DNA of 64,000 nt from NCBI GenBank assembly GCA_019828595.1, contig JAHQRK010000014.1, positions 1,612,001 through 1,676,000 on the forward strand, written 5' to 3'. The translations under genes were made by a program, and so were the position numbers. The DNA is from Aphanomyces cochlioides (taxonomy: Eukaryota > Oomycota > Saprolegniomycetes > Saprolegniales > Verrucalvaceae). Below the pieces are notes generated by a model that saw only the letters and a program-made list of their open reading frames with translations, had not been told where the DNA came from and searched no databases. Shown piece after piece: positions 9,322-19,932 of the stretch; within the stretch, counting starts at the first letter, position 1, and every line of letters starts with the position of its first letter.

Positions 9322-12300
9322 AAAGTCTCCAATGTTGATGGATGTCCTTCGGCATTTTCGTTTTTGCAGCGGACCCCCTCGATGGAAGACTTGCAGCAGA
9401 AAATGAGCGCTCTTGAGACCAGCACGGAATGGCCCGCGGCTCGCATTCGCCAAACGTTTATTGACTTCTTTTGCAAGCATGCGACGTTTCCCCATGTCGA
9501 GTACAAGTCGTGCCCAGTCGTACCTTTGGACGACCCCACATTGCTTTTTATCAATGCAGGCATGAATCAATTTAAGCCGATTTTCCTCGGACAAGTGGAT
9601 CCATCGCACCCGATGGCTAAGCTCCAACGTGCGGTGAATTCCCAAAAGTGCATCCGTGCTGGTGGCAAGCACAATGATTTGGACGATGTCGGCAAGGATG
9701 TTTACCACCACACATTTTTTGAAATGTTGGGCAACTGGAGCTTTGGCAACTATTTCAAGGAAGGCGCAATTGACATGAGCTGGAAGTTGTTGACTGAAGT
9801 CTATGGACTTGACCCTGAGCGTCTCTACGTTACGTACTTTGGGGGTGATGCCAAACAAAACTTGCCTTCCGACGAAGAAACAAAGCAACTCTGGCTCAAG
9901 TACGATCATTGTCCTTTCTGTATCCTCTGACGTCGACTGTTGTAGATATGTCCCTGAATCCCGCCTTTTGCCTTTTGGGTGCAAGGACAACTTCTGGGAA
10001 ATGGGTGACCAAGGTCCGTGCGGTCCTTGCACAGAAATCCACTACGATCGCATCGGCAACCGCAATGCCGCCGACCGTGTCAATGCCGATTTCCCCGATG
10101 TCATTGAAATCTGGAACAACGTGTTTATTCAATTTAACCGTGAACCTGATGGTTCCCTCGTTTCGCTCCCAGCCAAGCATGTCGACACTGGTATGGGTTT
10201 TGAACGCTTGGCGTCCATCTTACAAGGCAAGATGAGCAATTACGACACGGATGTCTTCATGCCTCTTTTTGGTGCGATCCAAGAATTGTGCAAGAGTGAG
10301 CCTTACACCGGTAAGCTTGGCGAAGAAGATCCTAAGCTCAAGGACATGGCTTACCGTGTGGTTGCCGACCACATTCGTACCCTTACATTTGCCATCTCGG
10401 ATGGCGCCGTTCCTAGCAGTGAAGGACGTGGATACGTCTTGCGCCGTATCTTGCGCCGTGCCGTGCGTTATGGCGACCAATTCCTCAATGCTCCCCGTGG
10501 CTTCTTGTCCAAGTTGGTTCCTCAAGTCGTTGACATGTTGGGCTCTGCTTTCCCAGAGTTGATTGCTAAGCAAGCTCAAGTAAGAGGGATGATCCATGCA
10601 CCCATCTTATCGTTTCTAGGTCATCGAAGTCATTTTGGACGAAGAAGAAAGCTTTGGACGTACGCTCAACAAGGGTTTGGATCGTTTCAAGAAGATCGCT
10701 GCCGAATTGAAGACCGAAAAGAAGACTGTTGTGCCTGGTCAAGATGCTTTCTTCCTCTACGACTCGATGGGCTTCCCTCTCGACTTGACCCAATTGATGG
10801 CCGAAGAAGAAGGATTGACTGTTGACACTGCTGGATACGATGCCGCCATGAAGGAGCAACAAGAAAAGTAAGTTCATTCGATTCTTGGACACCAATTTCT
10901 CACACGAATTGAACAGGTCCCGCAAGAAAGTTGGCGTCGCTGGCGTCCGCCCTCTTGTTCTCGAATCGGCTGAGACTGCTCACTTGACCAGCCAACAAAT
11001 TGTTCCTACCAACGATGATGCCAAGTACATTCAGCGCCACGTCACCGCGAAAGTTGTCGCTATTTTCACCACGACCGCTACGACTTCGACGTTTGTCGAA
11101 TCGACCACGGCCCACGAACATGCCGTTATTGGTGTCATCTTGGACAAGACGAGCTTTTACTCTCAGTCGGGTGGTCAAGTACTGTTGCAACTAATGTTCT
11201 CCTTGGTTGATTACCGCTTGTAGATCTACGACACTGGTGTTTTGAAGAACGGCACTACTCATTTCGATGTCGAAGCCGCTGAATCATACGCTGGCTACGT
11301 CTTGCACGTCGGACCTTTGACCAAGGGCACGTTGCACGTTGGTGACACTGTTGAATGTGAAGTGGACTATCAACGCCGCAACAAAGTTGCCCCCAACCAC
11401 ACCATGACCCACGTGCTCAACTTTGCTCTCCGTAAAGTCCTCGGCACGGTGGTGGATCAACGAGGTTCGCTTGTGGATGAATCGCGTCTTCGATTTGATT
11501 TCACGACTAACAAGCCTCTGAAGCCAGACCAGGCGCGAAAACATTTATCCTGCATGTAGATTTATTATCTTTGGTCTAGATCGCCGCCGTTGAAGACATT
11601 TGCAAGGACATTATCAAGCAAGAATTGCCCGTCTACATTGAAACGGCCCCTCAAGCCCATGCCAAGCGTATTCAAGGGCTTCGTGCTGTCTTCGGCGAAA
11701 CTTACCCTGAAAATGTCCGCGTCGTTTCGATCGGTGCTGCGATTCCATCCATGTTGTCGGACCCTGAAAATGCCGAATGGGAAAAGTACAGCGTGGAATT
11801 TTGCGGTGGCACCCACTTAACTAACACCAAGGAAGCTGTCTCGTTCGCTCTCTTTGAAGAAGGCGCTGTCGCCAAGGGCATTCGCCGCATGAGTGCTTAC
11901 ACCGGCGTAGCGGCCAAAGAAGCCGACGAACGTGCCGATGCTTTGAAGAAGCAATTGGATGATTTAGCTGCCTTGCCAGTGGCTGACATTGTTGCCCCCG
12001 TGGCAGCGTTCCGACCGGTCTTGGATTCGAGTTTGATCTCGCTTCCTCGCAAAGAAGTAAGCAACAGCTTCAACTTGGACTGGGGAGCTAACGATATGTA
12101 TAGGCGTTGAAGAACCAAGTGAATATCCTTGTTGACAAGATCAAGGCGTGGCAAAAGGAAGAAGCTGCTGCTCGTTCTGCTGCCGGCGTCTGCGATGCCA
12201 AAGCTGCTGCTGCTAAGGCTAAGGAAAACGGCGAAGAATTCGTCGTCTTGCTCTTTGAAGTCGGTACGGAAGCCAAACTCGGCAGCGATTTGCTCGATGC

Positions 12301-12559
12301 TGTTGTCGAAGTTCACCCAGAAGCCAGCTTCCTCATCTTCAGTGTTGATGCTGAGCGAACGAAGACTGCTGGTTTCTGCCAAGTCAGTGCCAAGCACCAT
12401 GCTGCTAAGGGTTTGGATGCCAAGAGCTGGGTAAACAATGCCATGGCTTGTCTAGGTGGCAAGGGCGGTGGCAAAGACCCTCTTCGTGCCACGGGCCAAG
12501 CCAAGAGCTGCGATAAGCTTGACGAAGCTCTTCAAGCTGCCAAGGCTTTCGTGCATTAA
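9316..12559 (+). CDS. AARS1: Alanyl-tRNA synthetase
   Basis: Seven exons; introns 9900-9945, 10580-10619, 10868-10916, 11179-11223, 11533-11579, 12057-12103. Protein 989 aa from ATG 9316 or 967 aa from ATG 9382 ([12 protein letters not shown]), the usual eukaryotic size. Class II catalytic core in exons 1-2 ([36 protein letters not shown]), SerRS-like editing domain with [10 protein letters not shown] (HxxxH) and [10 protein letters not shown] (zinc C/H), C-terminal C-Ala domain ending [16 protein letters not shown]. Charges tRNA-Ala in the cytosol. The 22-residue extension from 9316 could be a weak mitochondrial presequence, so dual targeting by alternative starts is possible. Intron 5 uses a GC donor. 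Confidence 0.95.
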
Positions 12560-12761
12560 ATTGACTGAATACATGGACTATTGTACGATCTGCTCAAACA
12601 TTTCCTTCGTCATCATCCTCATTCCCATTGCTCCCCAAAGGGTTAAGCATTTCAACCCTCGTGATGGACCGACCATCCATATTGATTGAATTTGAACGAT
12701 GTGAAAATTTATACTACCTCCGATCCACTTTAAGTGGACGCCACATGGTTTTTGCATATAA
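12560..12761. other. AlaRS 3' flank
   Basis: No gene seen. It ends in the TAA (12759-12761) that is the left target duplication of the split MITE. Confidence 0.4.
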
Positions 12762-12888
12762 GGGTGTGTGCGTCTGGCAAAATCTCAAAATCAAAATGCC
12801 ATTTTCAGCAAAATTGGGATCAACGATTTATGACATATTCAAAATGGAGGTAAAACCTCCATCTCGTAAAATGGCATTTTGGGAGCCT

Positions 12889-14818
12889 CCGAAATGATTG
12901 ACTTGTCTTCGGAATTCACAGAAAAATAATCCTACTACGTATATTTCAGCCAATCAATAGTTACTAAAAGTTGTGCGGTGTTTAATTGGCCAAAAACACA
13001 AGTTATGAGACAGCGACTCTAACGTGCAAGTCTCAAATGGCAATCGAAAATGCCTTTATTGACTTCAAAAGGCAGGCAATCATCAGCACACTTGAGACTA
13101 CCTTAGAGTTTAATGTTTGTTCTAAGGGTGTTTAAATTGATGGTAATTAACTTTCGCCTGAACGAAGTTGTTATGATAAGTGACTCTGGAGACAAATTTG
13201 AATTTGAATTGGCTCTTTGAAAATGCTGCATTTTGACACGTACTAGCTGTTAATCTTTTGAAACACACTTTGCATGTAGACCTTCACGTTAGTTTATATA
13301 AGCTCAGTAGTGATGAGAAGTGTATCCAGTGATTGTCCTAAACGATATCAATTTACTATTACACCACACGATGACCGATTGAGTATATGCGTATGGCTCA
13401 TGGCACATCTGATGTCTGGACAAGTTCCTGTGGCATTTCATCGTATGAATCACTCACTACAGGCTTGCTCGTAGCAAAAGCAATTTACCCCCTTGTTTTG
13501 ATTGCTGACGTATGATAACGACGCTTTTCTCAATGTTTTTAGTTATATCTCAATAAGTTCTAAAGGATTGCAGTAGCGTATGACATATCCCTAATATAAC
13601 GATGAGTGATAAAACACGCTAGATTCCAGCCATAAGTTGAAATTGCTCCCTTGTTCTCTTGATGCTATTTTTGGGATTTTCTCGAAATGTGATTGGCTCA
13701 TTTTCCCACAGAAAAATCCTTCTGTGGATTGCATTCCATTCGCATTCCACTCAAACTTTATTTTATTTCATACAAAACGTAGTACTACAAATAATTAAAT
13801 CATGAAAAGAATTTTGAGTATTTTGGAAAATACAGGACAAATTTTCTGTGGATGCATACAAACGGCAATATTTGTCGGATGTTTTCCGGAGAATGTCACA
13901 TTTGACTTTTCAGTGGAGTTTCGTTGGTCCTCTTTGAGGAATTCTACATTTGATTGGTGCAAATGAAAGTACTTTATCTCCTCTTTGATTGGATATATTT
14001 ATTCAGGCGAAATTCATTGCCATGCAGGAGAAACAATGCCTCAAAGTTTGTCCTCTGATTCAAATTACAGAAAATCTTCCGCCAGCGAATCAAATCGCAA
14101 TGAAACGCGGTCCCACCGCACACACAAATAGATCACTTAGTCTCCAATATATTAACGGTATTTTTGAGAGACTATCGATCAAGACGCTCAAATTCGATGC
14201 TCACAACTCAAACCGAATGGTCTGGCTCTAAGGCCCTTTTCCGGCGACCCTGTGAGCTCCTGCGTCCGTCCACGCATCACTGGAACATACTGAATAAGTT
14301 TGTATGCATTTGCAGGACCAAATATGGCGCCTAGAGACGTGAGCAAAGCTAAGGGCCCGTCTGGCAACCGAAAATATTACAATAAATAGGTCCAAAATGC
14401 CATTTTGAGGCCAAATTCAATATTTAGGTCAAAATATGAACTTGTTTATCTCCAAGTGTTTTGCACCAAATCCAATATTTTTGGTTGGGATATACTCAGT
14501 GGAGGCTCCCAAAATGCCATTTTACGAGATGGAGGTTTTACCTCCAGTTTGAATATGCCATAAATCGTTAATCCCAATTTTGCTGAAAATGGCATATTGA
14601 TTTTGAAATTTTGGCAGACGCACCCTAAATGTGATGAGGTCTCCAATATCGTTAGGTCATATGTATATTTACTATTTTGTATGCCAATTTTATCTTTTAT
14701 GAATAATACTTTAATTTAAATATGCTAACATTTGATAACTTCTTCAAACTGTTTCATACTAAAACCAAGTTAACAAGAATTGTACTCCAAAAAATATGCA
14801 ATGTGACAATCATTTCGG
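12889..14818. mobile_element. Non-coding element inserted in the MITE
   Basis: About 1.93 kb with short inverted ends (left CCGAAATGATTG, right CAATCATTTCGG). No transposase ORF. Its right part (13898-14345 plus 14626-14818) is repeated at 45355-45518 and, inverted, at ~47790-48292. It contains a younger MITE (14353-14625). Probably a non-autonomous DNA transposon or its remnant. Confidence 0.6.
14353..14625. mobile_element. MITE with TAA duplication and a matching empty site in the window
   Basis: 273 bp. Terminal inverted repeats GGGCCCGTCTGGCAA / GGGTGCGTCTGCCAA-like, flanked by TAA on both sides (14350-14352, 14626-14628). The homologous repeat at ~47840 (inverted) reads straight through GAGCAAAGCTAAATTTGATG with a single TAA, so this insertion is directly shown. 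No ORF. Confidence 0.9.
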
Positions 14819-14971
14819 ACCAGAGTAGTATATCCCAACCAAAAATATTGGATTTGGTGCAAAACTCTTTGAGATAACGAAGTTCATATTTTGACCTTAA
14901 TTATTGAATTTGGCCTCGAAATGGCATTTTGGGCCCATTTATTGTAATATTTTCGGTTGCCAGACGGGCCC

Positions 14972-15138
14972 TAAAAATTCACTTTGGTAAGGTTGAAACT
15001 GCAGAAAGCTATAATATTATATATGAGAGGGATAGAAAGGCAGGGGATGTAACTCCATTAATCGCCCGGTCCAGCGACGACCTAACCCCATAAAATTTGT
15101 TTTAATTGGATAAAATAGTTTTGATGAATTGTTGTGTA
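14972..15138. other. Spacer between MITEs
   Basis: AT-rich, no gene or clear motif seen. Confidence 0.4.
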
Positions 15139-15141
15139 AGG

Positions 15142-15412
15142 GTGCGTCTGGCAAAATTTCAAAATCAATATGCCATTTTCAGCCAAAATGGGATCAACGA
15201 TTTATGGCATATTCAAACTGGAGGTAAAACCTCCATCTCGTAAAATGGCATTTTGGGAGCCTCCACTGAGTATATCCCAACCAAAAATATTGGATTTGGT
15301 GCAAAACCCTTGGAGATAAACAAGTTCATATTTTGACCTAAATATTGAATTTGGCCTCAAAATGGCATTTTGGGCCTATTTATTGTAATATTTTCGGTTG
15401 CCAGACGGGCCC
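15142..15412. mobile_element. Complete MITE of the GGGTGCGTCTGGCAA family
   Basis: 271 bp, opposite orientation to the 14353 copy, flanked by TAA (15139-15141 and 15413-15415). Ends GGGTGCGTCTGGCAAAATTT and, reversed, GGGCCCGTCTGGCAACCG. The internal palindromic tract CTGGAGGTAAAACCTCCA is shared by all copies. PIF/Harbinger-type by TSD and TIR. Confidence 0.85.
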
Positions 15413-15540
15413 TAAATTCACTTTATCTGACCAATCATACTGTCAAATTACTAAGAAGCTCTAAAAGTAGAGCCCCACAAACGGAACTTGGGCAGTTCTT
15501 GCACGTTTATAATGGCTGAGCTTCATACCACGCGGACGAC

Positions 15541-15727
15541 GTCAGACATCCGCCTAGAAAATTGCGCTCACCGAAGCGAAGCGGAGGTTGAGTGGAAAAT
15601 TTTCTGTAGGCGGATGACTCGGAGGAGGGAGCCCCCAACGTGCACCAAAAAGGGACTTCTTTATATTTACTCTCATCGGGAAAGGCGGCAGGTAGGCCGT
15701 AAGGCCGTGCCGCCACCCTGATGAGGC
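15541..15727. other. GC-rich patch with two strong hairpins (possible structured RNA)
   Basis: First hairpin: CATCCGCCTA (15547-15556) pairs with TAGGCGGATG (15608-15617), extended by GAAAATT/AATTTTC. Second: CTCATC-GGG-GGCGGCA-GGCC on the left (15672-15698) pairs with GGCC-TGCCGCC-CCC-GATGAG on the right (15703-15725), closed by a GTAA loop. The long stems sit in an otherwise AT-rich repeat region. I do not recognise any known RNA family here. Confidence 0.45.
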
Positions 15728-16264
15728 CTGTTTGAGTTCTTGGCCTGGTCGTCTTGACTATTATTGGTCAAATAGTTGCCACATACGCGTCATGATTGGT
15801 AGATTATTTTTTCCAATGAATTTGACTATATTTAATTTTATAGGGCTAGGTCGTCGCTGGACCGGGCGATTAATGGGGCTACAGGGGATGGCCCAATTGA
15901 CTGAGCATTCGAGGAACCGCCGCCTGCAAAGAAGACAAGCACCAAACTGACCGACAAACAGCGTCACGAGATATTTATGCCTGCGACGAGTTACTTCCAA
16001 ACGAGGAAATAAATCATACATGAAATGTCTTCATTTTTGTTCAGCTCGAGCAACAGCAACAAGAAAATTGCGTGGGCCAAGCGGTCAGCACTTGGCCGAC
16101 GGAATTTGCTCATTGCTGTTGCTTCAACCAAACAAACGCAACGCATTTCACTCTTGTCGTTCGTAATCCACATTGCAATCTAGTAGTCTTGTGCATTGTC
16201 TTGTGGCCATACATGCCATTGTGGCCATCTTGTCCTTCGCTTGATCCCTTGGTGGTCTTGTGTA
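15728..16264. other. Region with a possible transposase N-terminal fragment
   Basis: Around 15895-16015 the plus strand reads a stop-interrupted peptide with EEPPPAKKTSTKLTDKQRH, which resembles basic N-termini of Tc1/mariner-type transposases, ending at a TAA. Too short and broken to call as a gene. Nothing else recognised. Confidence 0.25.
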
Positions 16265-16318
16265 ATGTGAATGCGCTCGCGTTCTTGTTTTCTGTGTCTT
16301 CTGCATCATGCTTTATCA
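16265..16318. repeat. ~52-bp direct repeat, pair with 24525-24578
   Basis: Contains CGTTCTTGTTTTCTGTGTCTT; the two copies differ at only a few positions and flank the Ty3/gypsy element on both sides in direct orientation. They may be remains of its LTRs, but sequences on either side do not align well, so full LTR limits cannot be set. Confidence 0.45.
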
Positions 16319-16442
16319 CAAGCCACCCCGGTCAGGGTGCGACTCGCAAGAGTGAGCGCCGACCAACAACCTTCTTCTAGTCACCCAACCTTGTAACACT
16401 TGGCAAGAGTCATCGACCAATCTTGAGTCTTCACTTTTCCCT

Positions 16443-16931
16443 ATGTCTCAACAGTCTGCACTTGGGGGGACCGCACGTTTGTTTGTCCTCGGTGCGCTCA
16501 AATGCTTATACCGCCGTCGTTGTCATCAAAAGTGGGCACACTGCCAAGTCCACAATCCACGGTATCACGAAATTTTCAGTCAGTATCACGGCCACGTGCA
16601 TCGTTCAACCGGGTTGGTATCAAGTCGAGGAGCCTTGCTGTACGAGATCGAGAAGGACTTCGGCAATATGCAGCATGACTTCATCCAGAATGGCCAGCGC
16701 GTCGTTCTTCAAGGGCCGCAGTTTCCCACTGCTCACTCGTTTGCTCGTTATTCTCGCCGCTTGCAAGAGTTTGATACGTTGTTGGAGTCTTTGCAAGATC
16801 CAGACGTCGGTTCCCAAGGTCCATCGGGTCCACTCGATCAACATCCTGGTCCTCAAGGTCCACGTGGTCCATCCAATCCTCCACGTCCACCTCCAATGTC
16901 AGCCGGTGGGCCAAGTGCGGTCTTTGTGTGA
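16443..16931 (+). CDS. Hypothetical protein with a Gly/Pro-rich tail
   Basis: Open frame of 162 aa, antisense to and downstream of the gypsy element. The middle (LLYEIEKDFGNMQHDFIQNG ... FARYSRRLQEFDTLLESLQ) looks like genuine helical protein sequence. The C-terminal ~45 residues are rich in GP (GPSGPLDQHPGPQGPRGP), collagen-like. I do not recognise a family. It could be an ORF carried by the retrotransposon's 3' region or a small host gene interrupted by it. The start at 16443 is the first ATG in frame. Confidence 0.35.
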   Translation: MSQQSALGGTARLFVLGALKCLYRRRCHQKWAHCQVHNPRYHEIFSQYHGHVHRSTGLVSSRGALLYEIEKDFGNMQHDFIQNGQRVVLQGPQFPTAHSFARYSRRLQEFDTLLESLQDPDVGSQGPSGPLDQHPGPQGPRGPSNPPRPPPMSAGGPSAVFV

Positions 16932-17180
16932 GCATCTCTAGCCAACCTTCGTCCAGTTCGGCATAGGTAGATTGCCATCTTCATAATACATTCCATTTCT
17001 TCGTCTTCATATGCAAACATTCATCAATATAAATCCATTCCAGCACGCGATCGATTCGATGAATCGATCAATCCATAAATTTCCATTCCATTCACCATTC
17101 AAACCACTTCACCAAAGGGCCAAAAAGTCTGCCATTTCACCAAAACCTATGCACATCGCCTTGTTCACTCGTGCAGTGGA
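16932..17180. other. 3' flank of the gypsy coding region
   Basis: C/T-rich on plus, with repeated CCATT motifs. No ORF. Probably 3' UTR of the element (minus orientation). Confidence 0.35.
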
Positions 17181-17478
17181 CTAAAGAGCCGTAGCTCCAC
17201 CGTCGCCAACTTCATCTCCCTGGTCGCCATTGTCTTTTGTTTCTTCAGCATTCTCCTCTTCGACTGGGATATCAAACTCGTTCTGCCTCATCATACTCAT
17301 CCGGGCGAGGTGTAACCGATCTCGTTCGAACTCATACACCAAGACTGACGGTGGCAACAGAATTGAAGCAATCCATATCCAAGGGCCATTGTTCTCCAGC
17401 TGCACTTCGTACTCTTTGACATTGTTGACATATCGTATGTCTCGGATGCCAAATAGCTGTTGATCATCTGGGTCTAGT
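17181..17478 (-). pseudogene. Chromodomain-like C-terminus of the gypsy polyprotein
   Basis: The frame open from just after the integrase stop encodes FGIRDIRYVNNVKEYEVQL then WIWIASILLPP, matching the beta-strand/helix pattern of retrotransposon chromodomains, and ends with an acidic E/D/G tail. It is out of frame with the integrase ORF by one shift at ~17479. In chromoviruses this module steers integration towards particular chromatin. Confidence 0.6.
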
Positions 17479-19932
17479 TTAAATGAATCGGGGGAAATAG
17501 AGCCCTTCGTCGAAGTCCACTGGTGGTTGATTCTCGAGGATGTCAGCCGGTCTGAGTTGGAACAGCCGTTGTAGCTTCAATCGTGAGTCATGAACCTCAG
17601 CGTGGAACCGATGGTTCTTCAGCGCCAATCTTACCCGGATTTCTAACACACTGGCATAGTCATGCTTCTTTTCCAGCACTCGGAATGGTCCGTGCCACAG
17701 GTGAGCCAGCTTCTTCTTTACGCCGGGCTTAACTTGGTCGATGTAGACCCACACCAGATCACCCACTTTGATCCGTTCGTCTACTGCTTCAGGTAATCGG
17801 GCGTTGTGTGCTTCTGCTCGCTGGGTCACAGCTTGCTGGAGCAGCTCGTGAGCGATAGCTCGGCAAAACAAGTGCTGTTGGTGTAGTTGTGATCGCCACC
17901 GATGAGCTTCGTGGTCGCCATTTCTGGTGGATGGGAGGCTAGCAGTAATCGTCGTAAAGGGATCCCATCCATGCATAAGGAAGAATGGCGTATCTCCACG
18001 CGTAGCCGAGGGGGTAGTGTTGATCGCAAACGTCAGTCTCACTGCGTACTCATCCCAATCTCGCTGTTGAGGGTCGGCCACATATAACTTCACCGATCTG
18101 ACTAAGGTCTGGATCGCTCTCTCAGCTGTCCCATTTGCTTGGGGACGGTAGGCAAAGGTGGGCATAGATCCTTGGCCGATCATTTTCATGAAGTGAGTGA
18201 ACACCTCGCTCATGAACGAGGGTTCACGATCATGGCGGACTTCGTTACACGCACCGAACCGGATGAACACAGTTTCCTCAAATGCTTTTGCTAGAGTGTG
18301 GGCAGCTCGATCGGGAGTTGGCTTGCACATGACATATCCCGTGAAGTTGTCGACAAACACCACCAACTGTGTATTTCCTTCGAAAGATCGGGGAAGGTCA
18401 GTGGCAATATCGAAATTGATCAGCTCCATAGGTCCTTGTGGTACGAGATTGGCGGGTGATCGAGCTTGGATAGTCGGTGGTGGTCCTCCAGAGGTGCATA
18501 TTTCGCAGGCAGCGATGTAGTTTTTCGCATCCGTGTACATACCAGCCCAATAAAAGTGCTTCCTCAGCCGTTCGTAGGTAGCATGAAACTTGAAGTGGCC
18601 TCCTTCGACGCTGTCATGGCAGTGGTGGAGTACGGTTGGTATCAATTCAGTGGGTATGACTAAGCTCCAAACCAGAACAGGCAGGTTGCTCCTTCGGTTG
18701 GTCCAGTTCAGCCGGAAAAGGGCTCCTTCTTCGCCAACCTCGTACATTCCAGCTTCTTTGCTGGCTGTCGAGCACTCTTCTGACGATAATTCTGCCAAGT
18801 CTCTGCGTAGAAAACGCTTGATAACCCACCATTTTCGCTCTCGGTCTTGTGCTAAGCTCACTCGGAGGAGTCGAATTTGCATGTTCAGCCCCACAGTCTT
18901 CGAGGTTGGCCTCGGATGAGTGAACGCGAAGACATTTCTCGCCGACTTTTCCTCATTTTGCAGATCGTTGGGCTCTAGTTGCGGCTGAAGGAGTTCTACC
19001 AGCAGATTTTTCGCTCGGATATCATCCAGATCATTCGGGGTAAGCTCAGAAATCCCCTTGCGGGCCATTAGACCCATGGAGGCTAGGTGGTCTGCGCTGC
19101 CATTCCATTGCCACAGGATGTGGTGATACTCTACCCGAGACAGTTGTCGCTCCAAGGTCCGTAAGTCTTTGAGTTGGTTCTGTAGATGCTGTTGCTTGCA
19201 CTGCATCCATTCAAGAGCTTGGTGAATCACCAGCTTGGAGTCGCCAAATACATGCAAAGTTTGGATGCCTTGTTTGATGGCAGCTCGGAGCACGGCCTTA
19301 GCACCTTCGTATTCAGCCACGTTGACAGTCGCATCTTGGCAACAGCCGGCACCAGCCCACACAATACTCCATTCAGGCAACTTCCAAATGACAGCGCCCC
19401 AACTTCCGAATCGCCCTTTCACCTTGATGGCACCGTCGAATGTAGTAATATAGCCTTGGTCGTTCTCGGTGAAGGTTGGCATCTTTACTTGGCGAGGCTG
19501 CAAGCCAACCTTGGACCGGTTGGGCTCATACAAAGCCAATTTCTCGCAGGTCGTCTCGTCCGGCGGATGGAGGGTTTCAGTCAACATAATCGGTAGGTTC
19601 CATCGGCCATCCAATTCTTCCACAGGGACCACTTTGATTGTCCATGGAGCTAACATGGCAGCCCAGTGTAGGTTCTCAGCTTTGGCTTGCTTGTCTTTTA
19701 GCAACCATTTCATAAGATTAAACCGAGTGTACACCACAATGGTCCGCCCTCGGACTTCGAAGAAGCAAGTCTTCAGCACACGAAGCAAGGCCAGGATCTC
19801 CTTCGCCCAACCTTCATACCGGGTTTCGCCACCCTTTAGTACTCGTCCGCAAAACCGAATTGGGTGCAGCACGCCTTCGTCCTCCTGGCAAACAGTCGCA
19901 GAGATAGCCCAATTTGTAGTATATATGAGCAC
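17479..19932 (-). pseudogene. Gypsy RNase H / second RNase H / integrase ORF
   Basis: 817 codons open. Residues 1-55: RT-linked RNase H (IYTTNWAISATVCQ, FCGRVLKGGETRYEG). Residues ~165-280: a second RNase H fold with TTFDGAI, VAEYEGAKAVL and FGDSKLVIHQ, supplying D, E, D catalytic-type residues. Integrase follows: zinc-binding H-H-C-C (HHCHDSVEGGH ... CEICTSG) and D,D,E core (INFDIATDLP, VRHDREPSF, YRPQANGTAERAI). The ORF is separated from the RT frame by a single-base shift in an A-run at ~19920. Two RNase H domains in one element is a feature of some gypsy lineages. Confidence 0.85.

Larger units (their letters stand above)
12762..14971. mobile_element. MITE of the GGGTGCGTCTGGCAA family, split by a 1.9-kb insertion
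   Basis: Left half 12762-12890 and right half 14827-14971 together reconstruct the same ~270-bp MITE seen whole at 14353-14625 and 15142-15412. The outer ends are flanked by TAA (12759-12761 and 14972-14974), a PIF/Harbinger-type 3-bp duplication. The break falls where intact copies read GCCTCCACTGAGTATATCCC; only about 4 bases are missing. Confidence 0.8.

Noticed and set aside
11044..11194. In-frame reading through AlaRS introns
   Set aside because: Alternative frames break conserved AlaRS motifs; only the spliced frame keeps them.
15661..15760. Possible hammerhead ribozyme (CTGATGAG after a hairpin)
   Set aside because: No GAAA strand or third stem in the required position on either strand.
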